From Poa pratensis (taxonomy: Eukaryota > Streptophyta > Magnoliopsida > Poales > Poaceae), in assembly GCA_947311845.1 (NCBI GenBank), contig CAMZMU010000027.1:30953723-31017722 (forward strand): 64,000 nucleotides of DNA, given 5' to 3'. The position numbers and the translations under genes were made by a program. The notes beneath the pieces are model-generated. The model was not told the DNA's origin and searched no databases. It was given only the letters and a program-made list of their open reading frames with translations. Below, in pieces: positions 51,041-64,000 of this stretch. The first letter of the stretch is position 1. Every line of letters starts with the position of its first letter.

Positions 51041-54000
51041 AGGCTGCTGTTATGTGGACGTCGCAGTGAAGATGTATGAATTGCCTGGGTTTGCTTCAAC
51101 TGTACCGATTTCTTGTAAGCTAGCTATCTCTTTCATGGCCGGAAGACTGATGAGTGGATGGGCCAATTGCGTTTTGGAATTTTTATTTGCGATATGTTGG
51201 TTAAATTATAGTTACAACAAAATTGTACTGCTTCATCAACCTGAAGCGTGCAACAGAAAGAGTTTGTTAAATTCCATTGAATAATCCAGTTAAATTTTCT
51301 TAATTGCAAGGTGTGCATGTTGTCTCAATTTTTGCTCGTTTCGTCATGGGCCTAGATAAGTAGATGGTATCAGTTTTTCACACGGTTATGGAGGTGAAAC
51401 TACTGCTGGTAAGGTTTGTAGACTGAACTCCTGAATGCTGAAACTGGAAACTCAGTCCAACATCTAATTGGGTCTGATATGCCTAAGGTGTTAGGCCATT
51501 AGTAAGAAAAGATCAGTGACACTTCCATACGGCCTTTAAAGGCCCAAAACATGTGAGTTTGGTAGTCGAAACACTTCCGCAAAGGCCCTAATGTGTTAGC
51601 GGAAACCTAAAACGTCTTGCGGCTTACGGGACCCTATTTTCAGCATCCATAGAGTGAACTTATGCAAGCAAATTGTAGCGTGGTTGGCAAACGGCTTCGG
51701 CTCATTAATGTGAATGCATCAGAGGCTACTTACCAAAGTGAAGGAGTTCTACACATTCTTCATTTGCAGAAATCGATAGTTTGCAAGCTATGTTTTCCAT
51801 CATGTATCACCATTTTTTAGCATATTTGTGTGCGAACTTTGTTTTATCTTTTTCATAAAGCTTCGTTGTCTAAAAAAAACAATGACCTCCATGAAACTAC
51901 ATTTTCTTCCAAAGTTGTTAGTGTTTACCACCAACTTTGACAACAACAACATGCTCAACTTTATGCATCAACATCGTTTGTATGCGCACATCGGTTGTGG
52001 GGGTTGGGGGCTCTATATATTCTCCACAGTGGTGCAACATCATCGTTTACTTAGTCCCACACTTCCACACAAGGTGGTTCACGCTTCACATGACACCTAA
52101 TTTGTCGTGCGGCGTGTCACGTTGCCTCACGTGGTCCTACCACAGTGGACCATGCACATCCACGTCACTCACCCGACTTTCCAACAGGGTTCACGCTCCC
52201 CGTCCATGTCCACCCGTCGATGCACCCTCTGCTTGGGGGAGGCTGGGACACATGAATACCTTGTGATCATGTGAAAACCTTGTGTCGTTCCAGTATGCAT
52301 GGAAGCCACTAGAAAAAAAGGTAAATGCTTTCCAACAAATAGCATATGTAAATGAACCGCTCTGAGAGGCATCGACGAAGTCCTTGGTACCTGTCATGAA
52401 AACCTAACATAGATAGGGCACGGGAATTTTGTGTGGCAAAGATAGCATATTTTCATGGGCCATCATCAGGTTCAGAATACATGGTAAATGGTATAGTCAA
52501 CTGTTCCATTTCCTATTGACACATATGTTCTTTGTTCAGAATTTGAACCAAAACATGTACACGTAACAAACAAATCATTTGAGATGCTATAATGGTCCAT
52601 ACCTATGAGAAGGAAAGTATAAGTTGTGAAAATAGGTATGTAAGCGTGCGGTAAAAAGGCCTCGAGCCCATGTAAATGATTCCTCATCGAGAAGTCGGGA
52701 ATTTCTATCTATAGACATTAAAAGATGTTGTGCATCTCGGCGTCGTACGCATCTATGCTGATGAATGAAGAGAGTTCAAACTGTAAGAAACCGCAATGGG
52801 TTTATAGATATTCATAGTCGTAGCATACCTACATATGATCTGCGTTGAACTTTTACCACTATATAGATGTGGCGGATAAAACAACATCACAAATTCGCAG
52901 TACCCAAAAAAAAGCTAAACATCAGCTCTTTGTACATACCAATCGGCGATCACATATAAAATTCTGTAAATTCACTTTTACCACCACAAAAAAAAAACAG
53001 AACTACAACTGAACGCCAAATTTTCAGGACCGACAGATACAGTGAAGCTGCTACAGAAGAGACAGTAATAGCATAGGAAATTTACTATACCATCATTCAG
53101 GAAAGAAAAGCAAAGAACCACCATCATTTTAATGATTATCTACTGCTTTATTACTCAGCAATAGGATTACACTCTGATTGGCTTGCATCAGAAAGACACC
53201 AGTTACAGCAAATAAATTATCCAAATAGACGAATAGGTTCTCTAGCACTCTTTTAACAAATTGAAGCCTAAAACCCTGGAAAGTGCTGCTCAGATTCTTA
53301 AGTTCTCTCAGAACATGAACACCAGCCACACGTACTTCTCACAGGTTCGTTTGGTCCAACCAGCCAGGATGAACCTGCCACAATCATCTCATATCGCATA
53401 AAGAGAGCTTCATGTCTCACATCATAGAATGCCCCCGTCTATCTTTACCACGAATTACCTGGACTTTAACCCTGACTACATCTGAGAAGGTGAGTTCAGA
53501 CCAACGACCAGTTCTTAGGGCTACTCCTTTGAACGACCACAAAGTCATCGTTATATTAATGTTGACAAAACATACGCCTATAAAGAGGATCCTTATTTAA
53601 AATTTCCATATACATCATGTAAAACCTCAAACACTTGACAAGTCTTTTGTTAGAAGTTTCTGACCACAGATCAAGGTCTCCTACGCAGATGTGATGTAGT
53701 CGAAAACACACCCTACAACACATACAGTTCACAACTACATCTAAAAGAAGAGAAATATATGACAATTTATGATCTCTGGTCATACTTTGAACCAGTAAAT
53801 GGGAAGGTAACATGAATGTACGTATTCAATGATAATTACCTGCATAATTTCGATATGCTGACTGTACGTATGCTACGACTCACATCTTGAAAATATATTC
53901 TGGTGAACAACACCACAACTTCACAAGGTAAAATAGTGACAGCATTATTAAGATGCCTGCTATTTAGCCAGTCAAACTAATAAACTTGCATGCATAACTA

Positions 54001-54584
54001 ATTAGCATAACTAGAAGATGTGAGTTATTTGAGAGGTTTCCTTCATTCAAAATACTTACCATCTCCACGTTTCAAAAAAAAAAATGTACCATCTCATACT
54101 GTCAGATCGTGACCTCTGACATTTTTTCCCCATGCAAACCTAATGATAATGTTTCTTGAGCAAGAAAAACGATTGCATATAAAATTCTGCATCTATATGT
54201 ATATCGAGAGACTGACATTAAAGTGAAAAGTACCTTTGCTGGTTCCTAATTCAAAATTTAGAACTTCCTTGTGGTCCAATGAGCCCTTTTCCAGGTATGC
54301 AACAATTAGTAATTTCAGAAACTAGGGCTCTATTCAAGGTGAAAAATGCGAAATGGAGCTTTCATTGAACATTGTGTTATCTTCATTGAATGATGTTCCT
54401 ACCGGAATGTTATAAATGTACTGATGCTCCATTAAAGTGGATGTGGCCAGGAATGAATTTTGACTCATGTCCTAATGGATAGTTACCCATTATATTGAGA
54501 AGTGGTGCAAACTGAAGGAAATATTAAAGTAGGAAGTACTTTCCTCTGAATGATTGAGAATGTATTATAAGCACCCTTTAGTTG

Positions 54585-54662
54585 GAAAGAATCACATATT
54601 TCTTCGTCTGAAAAGAATCAGATATTTCCTCGTCTTAAGAGAATCAGATATTTCCTCGTCTG
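54585..54662 (+). repeat. 26-bp tandem repeat, three units
   Basis: Units 54585-54610, 54611-54636 and 54637-54662 share AGAATCAGATATTTCCTCGTCT. The first unit has two substitutions. Confidence 0.85.
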
Positions 54663-55104
54663 TAGCCTTGAAGGATCGATTATTGCATATCAAGAATAAA
54701 TATAGCCAACCTTGGAATCAGAAAAGATGAATCTTTGAGGTATTCGCGACAAGCTATATGACTAACAGAGTAATAGTGGTTAACTCCCCTGGTTCACAGA
54801 TCACCATGAACTAATATTATTCAGTGTTTACCAATCACCATCATATGTTTGTTGTTCATCTTTTTGCACACTGAAAAAGAGGCCATTGTATTAATTGTCT
54901 CATAACAACATATCCTCCGGTAATACAGATTCGGCTAAGCCGTATGCCCAACATGTTGCATTTACCTTTGGCTAAGCTGTATGCCGCAGCGGTTTGTAAC
55001 TTGTGTGACTCTCTGGCTTTGTTAACTCAAAGTTAGGCATGTGCCTTTTATCTAAAAATATAGAAACCAAGAGTCCTAACAAAATACATATCCTCTAGTA
55101 CAAT

Positions 55105-55109
55105 GACAA
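55105..55109. repeat. Target-site duplication GACAA, left copy
   Basis: Identical to 61728-61732; it frames the Copia element exactly at its TG and CA ends. Confidence 0.92.
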
Positions 55110-58100
55110 TGTTGAGAATATAGGCAATTGTTCGATTAAATTAATCCAAGAATAAATCATGAACATGGCATACACAGTGCTAATGACATACTGAAACTTC
55201 ATGATGAAACTACGTACTAGACAAATAGTAGAAACATCTACGCATATGACTAGTACTGCAAACATGGAAATAAACAGGAGAGGGATAAACATGTTATACC
55301 CTCCAGTAGGCCAGTTGGCCGTGGCAGCAGCGGAGGCTGCGGCGGCAGCGGCAGCAGCAGCGTTGGCAGTCTCTTGGGCGGCGGCGCCGCAGCAGCAGCA
55401 TTGGCGCCGCAGCAGCAGTGGCGTCCTCGTTGGTCATGATGATGATGAAGGCGACGCAGATGTAGTGGACGAAGAGGAAGTAGACGACGTAGGGGACGAA
55501 GATTGGCGAGCAGTCGCGTAGGAGACGCTCCCCAAAAACCTAATCGCCCCTCTCCCGTACAGGAAACGGAGAGGCGGGGTTTCGGAGGCCTGCTCTCCCG
55601 TCGACCTTGTACGCGGCGGACGGGATGGGATCAGCGATGGCAGCGACAGCAAAGGAACGATGGTAGCGGCGCGTGGAGCAGATGATTCTGTTCTGTGTTC
55701 GCAAGAGAGGAGCGACCTCTCCTTTATACACGCAGCGCAGGAGGCGAGAGGTCCAACAGAAACGCGTGCAATCAATTCCGTTAAGGCAAATGAATTCTGG
55801 AAACGGTCGTACTTAAGAGCACTTAAGACAGACGTTTCAACTTCGTATTCATTTCCATTAAGGAAAAACGTTTCATGACCGTTCACATTTTATTCCTGCG
55901 TGACAAAAAGAATACATCGGCTCGGCGAGATTCCCGCAACCCGCGGCGCGTCGTGACGTGTCGTGACGAGGCGGGCGGCGGAGGAGGAGGAGCGCGCGTG
56001 TGGTACACAGCCATTCTCCTAATACCTCACACCAACTCATACTAGTAGGAGAATGTCTCAGTATATAAGCTGATGCACATCTCACTAAACTAGCGGTATG
56101 GGACTAAACTCCCACCACATGCCATGACAACATGGGCCTTAGGGATTTTCAGAATTGTTAAATGGGCTAAATGGCCCAATATTTCAGCAATCCCCCACCA
56201 GATCCCAAAGACCCATGATGTTGTCATCTGTTCCAAACACTGTTTTGATATACCAGTATTTTCAGTGGAGACCCGTTAAGGTTGAACATCCACCTAGAGC
56301 AATCAGCTACACTCCTTCACAACTGACAATGGACTAGGCCTTGAATTGTCAGTTTGGCGTAAAGTAGTTTCACTGAATGTCTTACCAGTACTAGGCTGCC
56401 GAAGGCTGACCCCTCGGGTGGAGCATATTAGTCACTCCTGGCCTTTTCATGAACTTACTAGAGATCACCCTAATCTCATAGACTGTGACCAGCAGTCAGG
56501 TTCATATAGGTGTGTTCCTCCAAAGATCGCTCTGTAGGATAGCGTCTTGCTTATGCAAAGCTTTGGAACACATTAAGACATGTCAACCTGCCATACAGTT
56601 ACCGAGAGTATTGCATCTCCAACGGAGTAGGTTAGTAAAAGTACTCTCCTCAGTTAACCATCAGCTTGTTTTCCCAGGTCCTACTTCACGGGATCTCCGA
56701 TCACATAGGTTGGGTTACTACCATGGCAGCTCATGTGGGTTTCATCCCTATCTCCCTCGATGCATTTTCTATCACAACACGTGATAGCCCTTTAGTAAAG
56801 GGATCTGCCAGATTCTTAGCCGACTGGATATAATCCAGCGCTATTACTCCGGAGTTTCTCAAATGTCTGACAGCTTTTAATCTCATTCTTATATGTTTGT
56901 TGGACTGCATGTTGTCCTTTGAACTCTTGACCTTGGTAATCACTGTCTGATTGTCACAGTTCATAAGGATAGCCGGAACTGGCTTTTCAACCACAGGCAA
57001 GTCCATCAACAGATCTCGAAGCCATCCTGCTTCGACACCAGATGTGTCCAATGCTGTTAATTCTGCTTCCATTGTCGATCTCGTCAGGATCGTTTGCTTG
57101 CAAGACTTCCAGGAAACAGCACCACCTCCAAGGGTAAACACATAACCCGTTGTGGCTTTCATCTCATCAGCATCAGAGATCCAATTCGCATCACAATACC
57201 CCTCAAGCACTGACGGGCTTCCAGAATAGTGAAGTCCGTAGTTCTCAGTACCTTTCAGATAGCGCATAATTCTTTCGACAGCATGCCAATGAACATCACC
57301 CGGATTGGAAACAAACCGGCTCAGTTTGCACACAGCAAACATGATGTCAGGCCTTGTAGCGCTTGCTAAGTACATGAGTGAACCAATGACTTGAGAGTAC
57401 CTCAACTGATCCTTAGCTGTGCCTTTGAATTTTCGAATTTGCACACTAGGATCATATGGTGTTGGAGAAGTTTTGCAGTCCGAATATCCAAAACGACTCA
57501 AAATCTTCTCAACGTAATGAGATTGCAACAGAGTAATCCCACCCTCATTATCTCTCAATAGCTTGATGTTCAAAATAACATCAGCCACACCAAGGTCTTT
57601 CATCTCAAAGTTCTGAGACAGAAAAGATTTAACCTCCTCAATGACTTTGAGGTTGGTCCCAAATATCAGTATGTCATCAACATACAAGCACAGTATAACT
57701 CCTTCGCCCCCACCATGGCGATAATATACACATTTGTCAGCTTCATTAACAACAAAACCAGCAGAGGTTAAAGTTGTATTGAACTTCTCATGCCATTGCT
57801 TAGGTGCTTGTTTCAGGCCATATAATGATTTCAGTAACTTACACACCTTTCCTTCCTGACCATCTAATACAAAGCCATCTGGCTGTTGCATGTAGATTTC
57901 CTCGTCTAGCTCTCCGTTCAGGAAAGCCGTCTTAACATCCATCTGGTGGACGAGAAGACCATGCGAGGCTGCCAAAGAGAGTAATACTCGTATGGTGGTC
58001 AGTCTGGCCACAGGTGAATAAGTATCGAAGAAATCTTCCTCTTCTTTCTGGGAATAACCCTTGGCCACAAGTCTAGCCTTGTACTTTTCAATTGTACCAT

Positions 58101-61100
58101 CGGGCCTAAGCTTCTTTTTGAACACCCACTTACATCCCAATGGTTTACAGCCATAGGGACGTTCAGTAATTTCCCATGTTCCGTTAGCCATGATGGAGTC
58201 CATCTCGCTACGAACCGCTTCTTTCCAGTAATCAGCATCCGGAGACGCATAAGCCTCTGAGATAGAAGTGGGAGTATCATCCACGAGGTATACAAGGAAA
58301 TCATCACCAAAGGACTTTGCAGTCCTCTGTCTCTTGCCCCTACCAAGGGTTTCCTCATCATCCTCCTCAGGATTTTCATCATGTGTTTGTTCATAATATT
58401 CCATCGGAATGACAGGTTCAGGAGTCTCATTAGATTCCTGTCTAGAAGTGCTTTGCATATCTCTCATAGGAAAAATATCCTCAAAGAATGTAGCATCTTT
58501 AGACTCCATAATTGTACCGACCTTCACGTCAGGTACCTCGGATTTCACTACTAGAAATCTATAGCCGACGCTGTTCTTAGCGTAGCCCAAATTAACACAG
58601 TCCACGGTCTTTGGTCCAAGCTTACGCTTTTTGGGGATCGGCACATTGACTTTCGCCAAGCATCCCCAAGTACGCAAGTATGAGAGTGTCGTTTTTCTCT
58701 TCTCCCATTTTTCATAGGGAGTGATCTCACTGTCTTTTGTCGGAACTTTATTCAGGACATGACATGATGTCAATACAGCCTCCCCCCACCATGCCTTGGA
58801 TAAACCCGATGTATCTAACATGGCGTTAACCAAATCTGTTAGAGTACGGTTTTTCCGTTCAGCAACCCCATTTGACTGGGGTGAATAGGGAGGCGTCCTC
58901 TCATGAATAATGCCGTGTTCCGCACAGAAAGAATCAAACTCATGTGAGAAGTACTCTCCACCACGATCTGACCGGACTCGTTTAATTTTCTTTTCAAGTT
59001 GATTCTCAACTTCTGCCTTATAGATTTTAAAGTAGTGTAGAGCCTCATCTTTAGTGCTTAACATATATATATAGCAAAATCTAGTGGAATCATCTATGAG
59101 TGTCATGAAATATCTTTTTCCACCTTTAGTCAGCACGCCATTCATCTCACAAAGATCAGAATGTATGAGTTCTAACGGTGCCAAGTGTCTCTCCGTCGCA
59201 GCTTTATGGGGCTTGCGAGGTTGTTTTGCTTGCACACACGAAAGGCACTTAGAACCTTTGGCTAAAGTGAAATTCGGGATTAAATTCAATTTTGCTAACC
59301 GCGTCATACAACCGAAACCAATGTGACAAAGACGTGAATGCCAAACTTCTGTTTCATTAACATTCGAATGAATATTGTTCACGACTTTATTACAAAAATC
59401 AGCGAGGGAAAAGCGGAACAAGCCTCCGCATTCATAACCTTTTCCAACAAATAGTCCATATTTCGTAATAACTACTTTATTAGACTCAAATACCAACTTA
59501 AACCCTTCTCTACATAGAAGGGAGCCACTAACGAGATTCTTCTTGATGGCGGGGACATGCTGCACGTTCTTGAGCTGCACGATCCTTCCCGAAGTAAACT
59601 TCAGATCGACCGTGCCAACACCAAGAACAGAAGCACTTGCGCCATTCCCCATCAGTACGGATCCGTTCCCTGTGACCTGATAAGAAGAAAACAATGAGAT
59701 GTCAGCACATACATGTATATTTGCACCCGTGTCAATCCACCAATCGTTAGACTGAAAAACTGAAAATACAGTAAACAAATTACCGTACCCGGATGCACCA
59801 TTCTCATTGTTGCTCACAACCATGTTGGCAGACTTGGAGTCCTGTCCTGGTTTCTTGAACTTCTTTGGGCACTTGGGAGCCCAATGTTCCTCTGAACCAC
59901 ATGTGAAGCAGGCTCCCTTCTTCTTATCCTTGTTGAAGGGCTTCTTACCCTTCTTCTTGAAGTCGGTATTCTGTTGGACACTAGGTCTTCCCTTGGGCTT
60001 GTGGTGGTTGGAGTTCTTCTGTACAAAATTGGCGACAGAAGATCCCTCGTTCCCTTTTCCGTTTGAGTCCTTTGCTCTCGAGTTCTGCTCCACACTCAGA
60101 TGGCCGATGACATCCTCCACTGAGAATTCACGCCTCTGATGTTTCAGAGTAGTAGCAAAGTTCCTCCAGGAATTGGGCAGCTTAGCGATTATGCATCCCG
60201 CGACAAACTTGCCCGGTAACACACACTTCAGAAGCTCAAGCTCCTTAGCGATGCACTGTATCTCATGAGCTTGTTCCAATACAGAACGGTTTTCAACCAT
60301 CTTGTAATCATGGAACTGCTCTATAGTGTACATCTCGCTTCCAGCATCAGTTGCGCCGAATTTAGATTCGAGCGCCTCCCACAAGTCCTTGGCAACCCGC
60401 ACATGTAAATATGCATCAACCAACTTATCTCCGATCACGCTCAGAATGGCTCCAACAAAGACGACGGTGGCATCCCTGAACGCCTTCTCCTGTTCAGGAG
60501 CAATCGTTCCATTGGGAGTAACACCGGCGACCCAGAACACGTTCATTGCAGTGAGCCATAAGGTGGTTTTGGTTTGCCAACGCTTAAAATATGTCCCCGT
60601 AAACGGGGCTGGTTTCAGTGCAGCAGCAAAACCATTGACCGAAAATTGCCTACACATATTAGGTTTTTGGATTGTTGAGAATATAGGCAATTGTTCGATT
60701 AAATTAATCCAAGAATAAATCATGAACATGGCATACACAGTGCTAATGACATACTGAAACTTCATGATGAAACTACGTACTAGACAAATAGTAGAAACAT
60801 CTACGCATATGACTAGTACTGCAAACATGGAAATAAACAGGAGAGGGATAAACATGTTATACCCTCCAGTAGGCCAGTTGGCCGTGGCAGCAGCGGAGGC
60901 TGCGGCGGCAGCGGCAGCAGCAGCGTTGGCAGTCTCTTGGGCGGCGGCGGCCGCAGCAGCAGCAGTGGCGTCCTCGTTGGTCATGATGATGATGAAGGCG
61001 ACGCAGATGTAGTGGACGAAGAGGAAGTAGACGACGTAGGGGACGAAGATTGGCGAGCAGTCGCGTAGGAGACGCTCCCCAAAAACCTAATCGCCCCTCT

Positions 61101-61727
61101 CCCGTACAGGAAACGGAGAGGCGGGGTTTCGGAGGCCTGCTCTCCCGTCGACCTTGTACGCGGCGGACGGGATGGGATCAGCGATGGCAGCGACAGCAAA
61201 GGAACGATGGTAGCGGCGCGTGGAGCAGATGATTCTGTTCTGTGTTCGCAAGAGAGGAGCGACCTCTCCTTTATACACGCAGCGCAGGAGGCGAGAGGTC
61301 CAACAGAAACGCGTGCAATCAATTCCGTTAAGGCAAATGAATTCTGGAAACGGTCGTACTTAAGAGCACTTAAGACAGACGTTTCAACTTCGTATTCATT
61401 TCCATTAAGGAAAAACGTTTCATGACCGTTCACATTTTATTCCTGCGTGACAAAAAGAATACATCGGCTCGGCGAGATTCCCGCAACCCGCGCGCGTCGT
61501 GACGAGGCGTGGCGAGGCGGGGAGGAGGAGCGCGCGTGTGGTACACAGCCATTCTCCTAATACCTCACACCAACTCATACTAGTAGGAGAATGTCTCAGT
61601 ATATAAGCTGATGCACATCTCACTAAACTAGCGGTATGGGACTAAACTCCCACCACATGCCATGACAACATGGTCCTTAGGGATTTTCAGAATTGTTAAA
61701 TGGGCTAAATGGCCCAATATTTCAGCA
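55110..61727 (-). mobile_element. Complete Copia-type LTR retrotransposon
   Basis: This 6.6 kb minus-strand element has LTRs at 60673-61727 (5') and 55110-56189 (3'), TSD GACAA, a polypurine tract next to the 3' LTR, and one uninterrupted gag-pol frame. The order integrase before reverse transcriptase defines Copia. The LTRs are nearly identical outside two GC-rich repeat tracts. With the intact frame and TSD, this indicates a recent insertion that may still be functional. No classical tRNA-iMet primer site (TGGTATCAGAGC) is found next to the 5' LTR. Confidence 0.95.
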
Positions 61728-64000
61728 GACAACAAATCTAGGCATTGTGGAAATCTATAGGCGGTGGTGGGCAAAGAAAAATTGCTTATTTGCTCATGTT
61801 ATATTCAGTTTACCACCGTATAAATAAACTGACGGTAAACAAAAAAACTGACCCGTGGGAACTGGCACCTAGGGCATTTTCTTTAAGTAGTGAGGAACCC
61901 TGCAGAGGCTGGGCCTCAAACAGGGTTGCGAACACGCAGAGATGTGTACTAGCCAACCGGACATTGCTAGGTTCTCAAATAAGATAGTGGACAAAACCGA
62001 CAAGAATTATTAGACATTCATGTGAATGACATAACTTTCATGCTTAGTAATCTAACATCCTTCAATTAATTAAATCAACTCCGACTACATTTTATCTTAG
62101 CTTCGGCAGCTACTGAAATTTAATGCTTAGTGAGCAAGTGCTACATCCTCGATTCGATTTTGAGTTACTAACTACACAGTTATTCCGAAAGCTGAGAAAT
62201 CCATAAGATTCAAGGTTTTCACTTCCACAAAAATGTAAGAACGTATAATAAGCTATCTGGTACAAAAAAATCAAACTAGATATTAATGTTACAGAATATA
62301 TGCTCTGGCTAGTTATATTGCTCGATGGTACAACGTTGTTATTTCCAAATTTTGCGCATTTCCACCACAATTCACAATGGATATCGTCAATGTTGCTTTA
62401 GTAATTTCTAACTTTGAGAAATGTAGCAACCATTTATGATCGAAATTGTAAAAACAAAACTGTTTCTCAGCAGATCAAAACATCTCAGTGAATACAACTG
62501 ATCTAGCATATGGTTCGGAAAAAAATACAACTGATCTAGCATAGATTAATATATATGTATAAGATGATCCTCCAACACATCCAAGCATACAAATTTGCAA
62601 CGGCTAACCTCCTCCAAAAGATGACTGATATCCAAAGGATGAGAAAAGTTGATATCAGGAGGCAACATCATACAACCTACAGTACATGTCATCTCTAAGG
62701 TAACTATCTCCAGTTAACCCAAGATGAGCATACTAAATCTTGAGAGACTTAGTAGCCCTCTCGAAGACATCGACTATGACAGCAGGACAAGATCTTTTAA
62801 GGTGTGCATACCCTTGGCTTGCCAGCACAGCATCCGTTCTATTTGCAGTGAGGATAAACTCAACACAAGCATCTTTAAGCTTGCTGCAATGATGCTGGTC
62901 AGCCAGAGCTAATGTTGTGGCCACAGTACCAACATCAAGACTCTTGCAAAGAATGCATTCGCATATTAGCCGCAGCCTAATCATGGCATACTTGTCTGCA
63001 GCCACAAGCAAATGCTTAACCATTTATTTCTGGTCATTGTCGTCGAGATCGTCCATGGAAGGCAATGAATCAGTGTAGATAAAGTGAAGCAACGCCTTGA
63101 AGACAGCAGGCTGCATATCTTTGACGGTTAGCTTCCCTGTTCTCTTATCCGCCATTGGTCCATAGAGCTCCGCCTTGAACACCGGCGACCGCATTGCGAG
63201 GACAATCTTATGGGCAGGAAAAAGCTCACTTTCAACTTCGAGTGTTACATCTGTTTCCTCCCCTACTTCTAACAGTTTTCCAAGATGATCCGACAGATCG
63301 GAGGGGGGCACCTGCACCTCAGAATCCAACGCGGTCTCCTCCACCACTGGTTCAGGGACAACCGTGACCTCGCACTTAATCACGAGGCGGTCTTCCTGCA
63401 GGTACGGCGACGACTCCAAGACTGTCCTCTTATGAAGCCGGGAGGCCCCAGTTGGACACTTTGTCGCTGAAAACGATCGATGCCGCACGATGGATGAGCG
63501 TGCTGGTGCTGGCAGGGTCCGGTGGGATACCCAAACTCATGTCGAATCCCGCCCTCACCTCGACGTTGTACGTCACGAGCTCAAGGAAGACCGAGACGTA
63601 CTCTTTGCAGTCCTCCGCGTCCCCGTCGGGGTAGACGAGGATGCACCACTCGTAGCCGCCGACGGTGAAGGTTGCGGAGCGAACGACTTTGCCTATGCCA
63701 AGGCCCTTGTGCTGGCTGTACCCAGTTATCTCGAACGTGTGAGTCGCCCGTGCGGTCGCTACGCTGGATCTTGATGCAGTCATCGTTCTTGCCCTCTCGG
63801 ATCCGGCCATTGAGTTCGCGTCGTGGAATTTAGGGCGGCAACGAAGGTTCTTTTTTCTCCGATGGAGCACGAAAAGCGGCGTTGCGGAGGTGGGGAAGGG
63901 GATTTCCTTCGATGGACCTGGAAGGCACAAAACTAGGACTCTTTGAAATCGGAGAGGACATGAACTGAAATCGAAGAGGACATGAACTGAAATCGAAGTA

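Larger units (their letters stand above)
51041..55109. other. Mostly unassigned intergenic sequence
   Basis: It contains the WOX 3' flank and then AT-rich DNA. Two minus-strand stretches look exon-like. One is 53129-53329 (RELKNLSSTFQGFRLQFVKR and onward, ending in a stop). The other, about 53455-53556, is a short frame starting MTLWSFKGVALRTGRWSE and ending GTCCAG|GTAATT, a good splice donor. They may be remnants of a gene I cannot name. A 26-base tandem repeat lies at 54585-54662. No other structure seen. Confidence 0.35.

Overview
This looks like nuclear DNA of a grass, most likely a Triticeae cereal (wheat, Aegilops or barley group). The evidence is dense, nested LTR retrotransposons, Stowaway and other MITEs, a grass-type Helitron, and a few widely spaced intron-containing plant genes: ribosomal protein eL36, a WUSCHEL-related homeobox gene, a MATH-BTB gene and a small plant-specific protein. 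The species and chromosome cannot be fixed from the sequence alone.

Layout. 1-1041 is unassigned. 1042-19703 is one old plus-strand LTR retrotransposon that has lost its 5' end and is interrupted twice. The first interruption is a complete minus-strand copy of the same family (3752-11990, TSD TGCAT), which carries gag but no pol. The second is a very large solo LTR of another family (12494-17678, TSD TAAAC). The old element ends in its own polypurine tract and 3' LTR (18396-19703). Two further LTR pieces follow (19704-21000 minus, 21001-21997 plus).

22-38 kb is a gene island. It holds a three-exon gene for a small 'DGWPLGL' protein (24339-24932), a poly(A)-tailed retroposon with long TSDs (26935-27603) and eL36 (27972-30164) with telo-box and GCCCA promoter motifs. 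It also holds a hAT/RICESLEEPER-type transposase gene (31671-33855) whose 3' end was overwritten by a retroposon, and two LINE remnants.

38-48.7 kb is decayed transposon sequence: a MITE, a candidate Helitron (40032-41832), repeated blocks of a degenerate Copia gag, a 1.8 kb solo LTR and the end of a CACTA element. 49-51 kb is a two-exon WOX gene with an apparent one-base deletion after the homeodomain. 51-55.1 kb is mostly unassigned.

55110-61727 is a complete, young-looking Copia retrotransposon on the minus strand, with TSD GACAA and an intact 1417-codon gag-pol frame. That frame begins inside the 5' LTR and probably contains an in-frame intron across the LTR boundary. The window ends with a MATH-BTB gene on the minus strand that carries one frameshift and one stop codon.

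The genes show no sign of acting together. The main story is the layered insertion history, which can be read from target-site duplications, and the way insertions and small indels have remodelled neighbouring genes.
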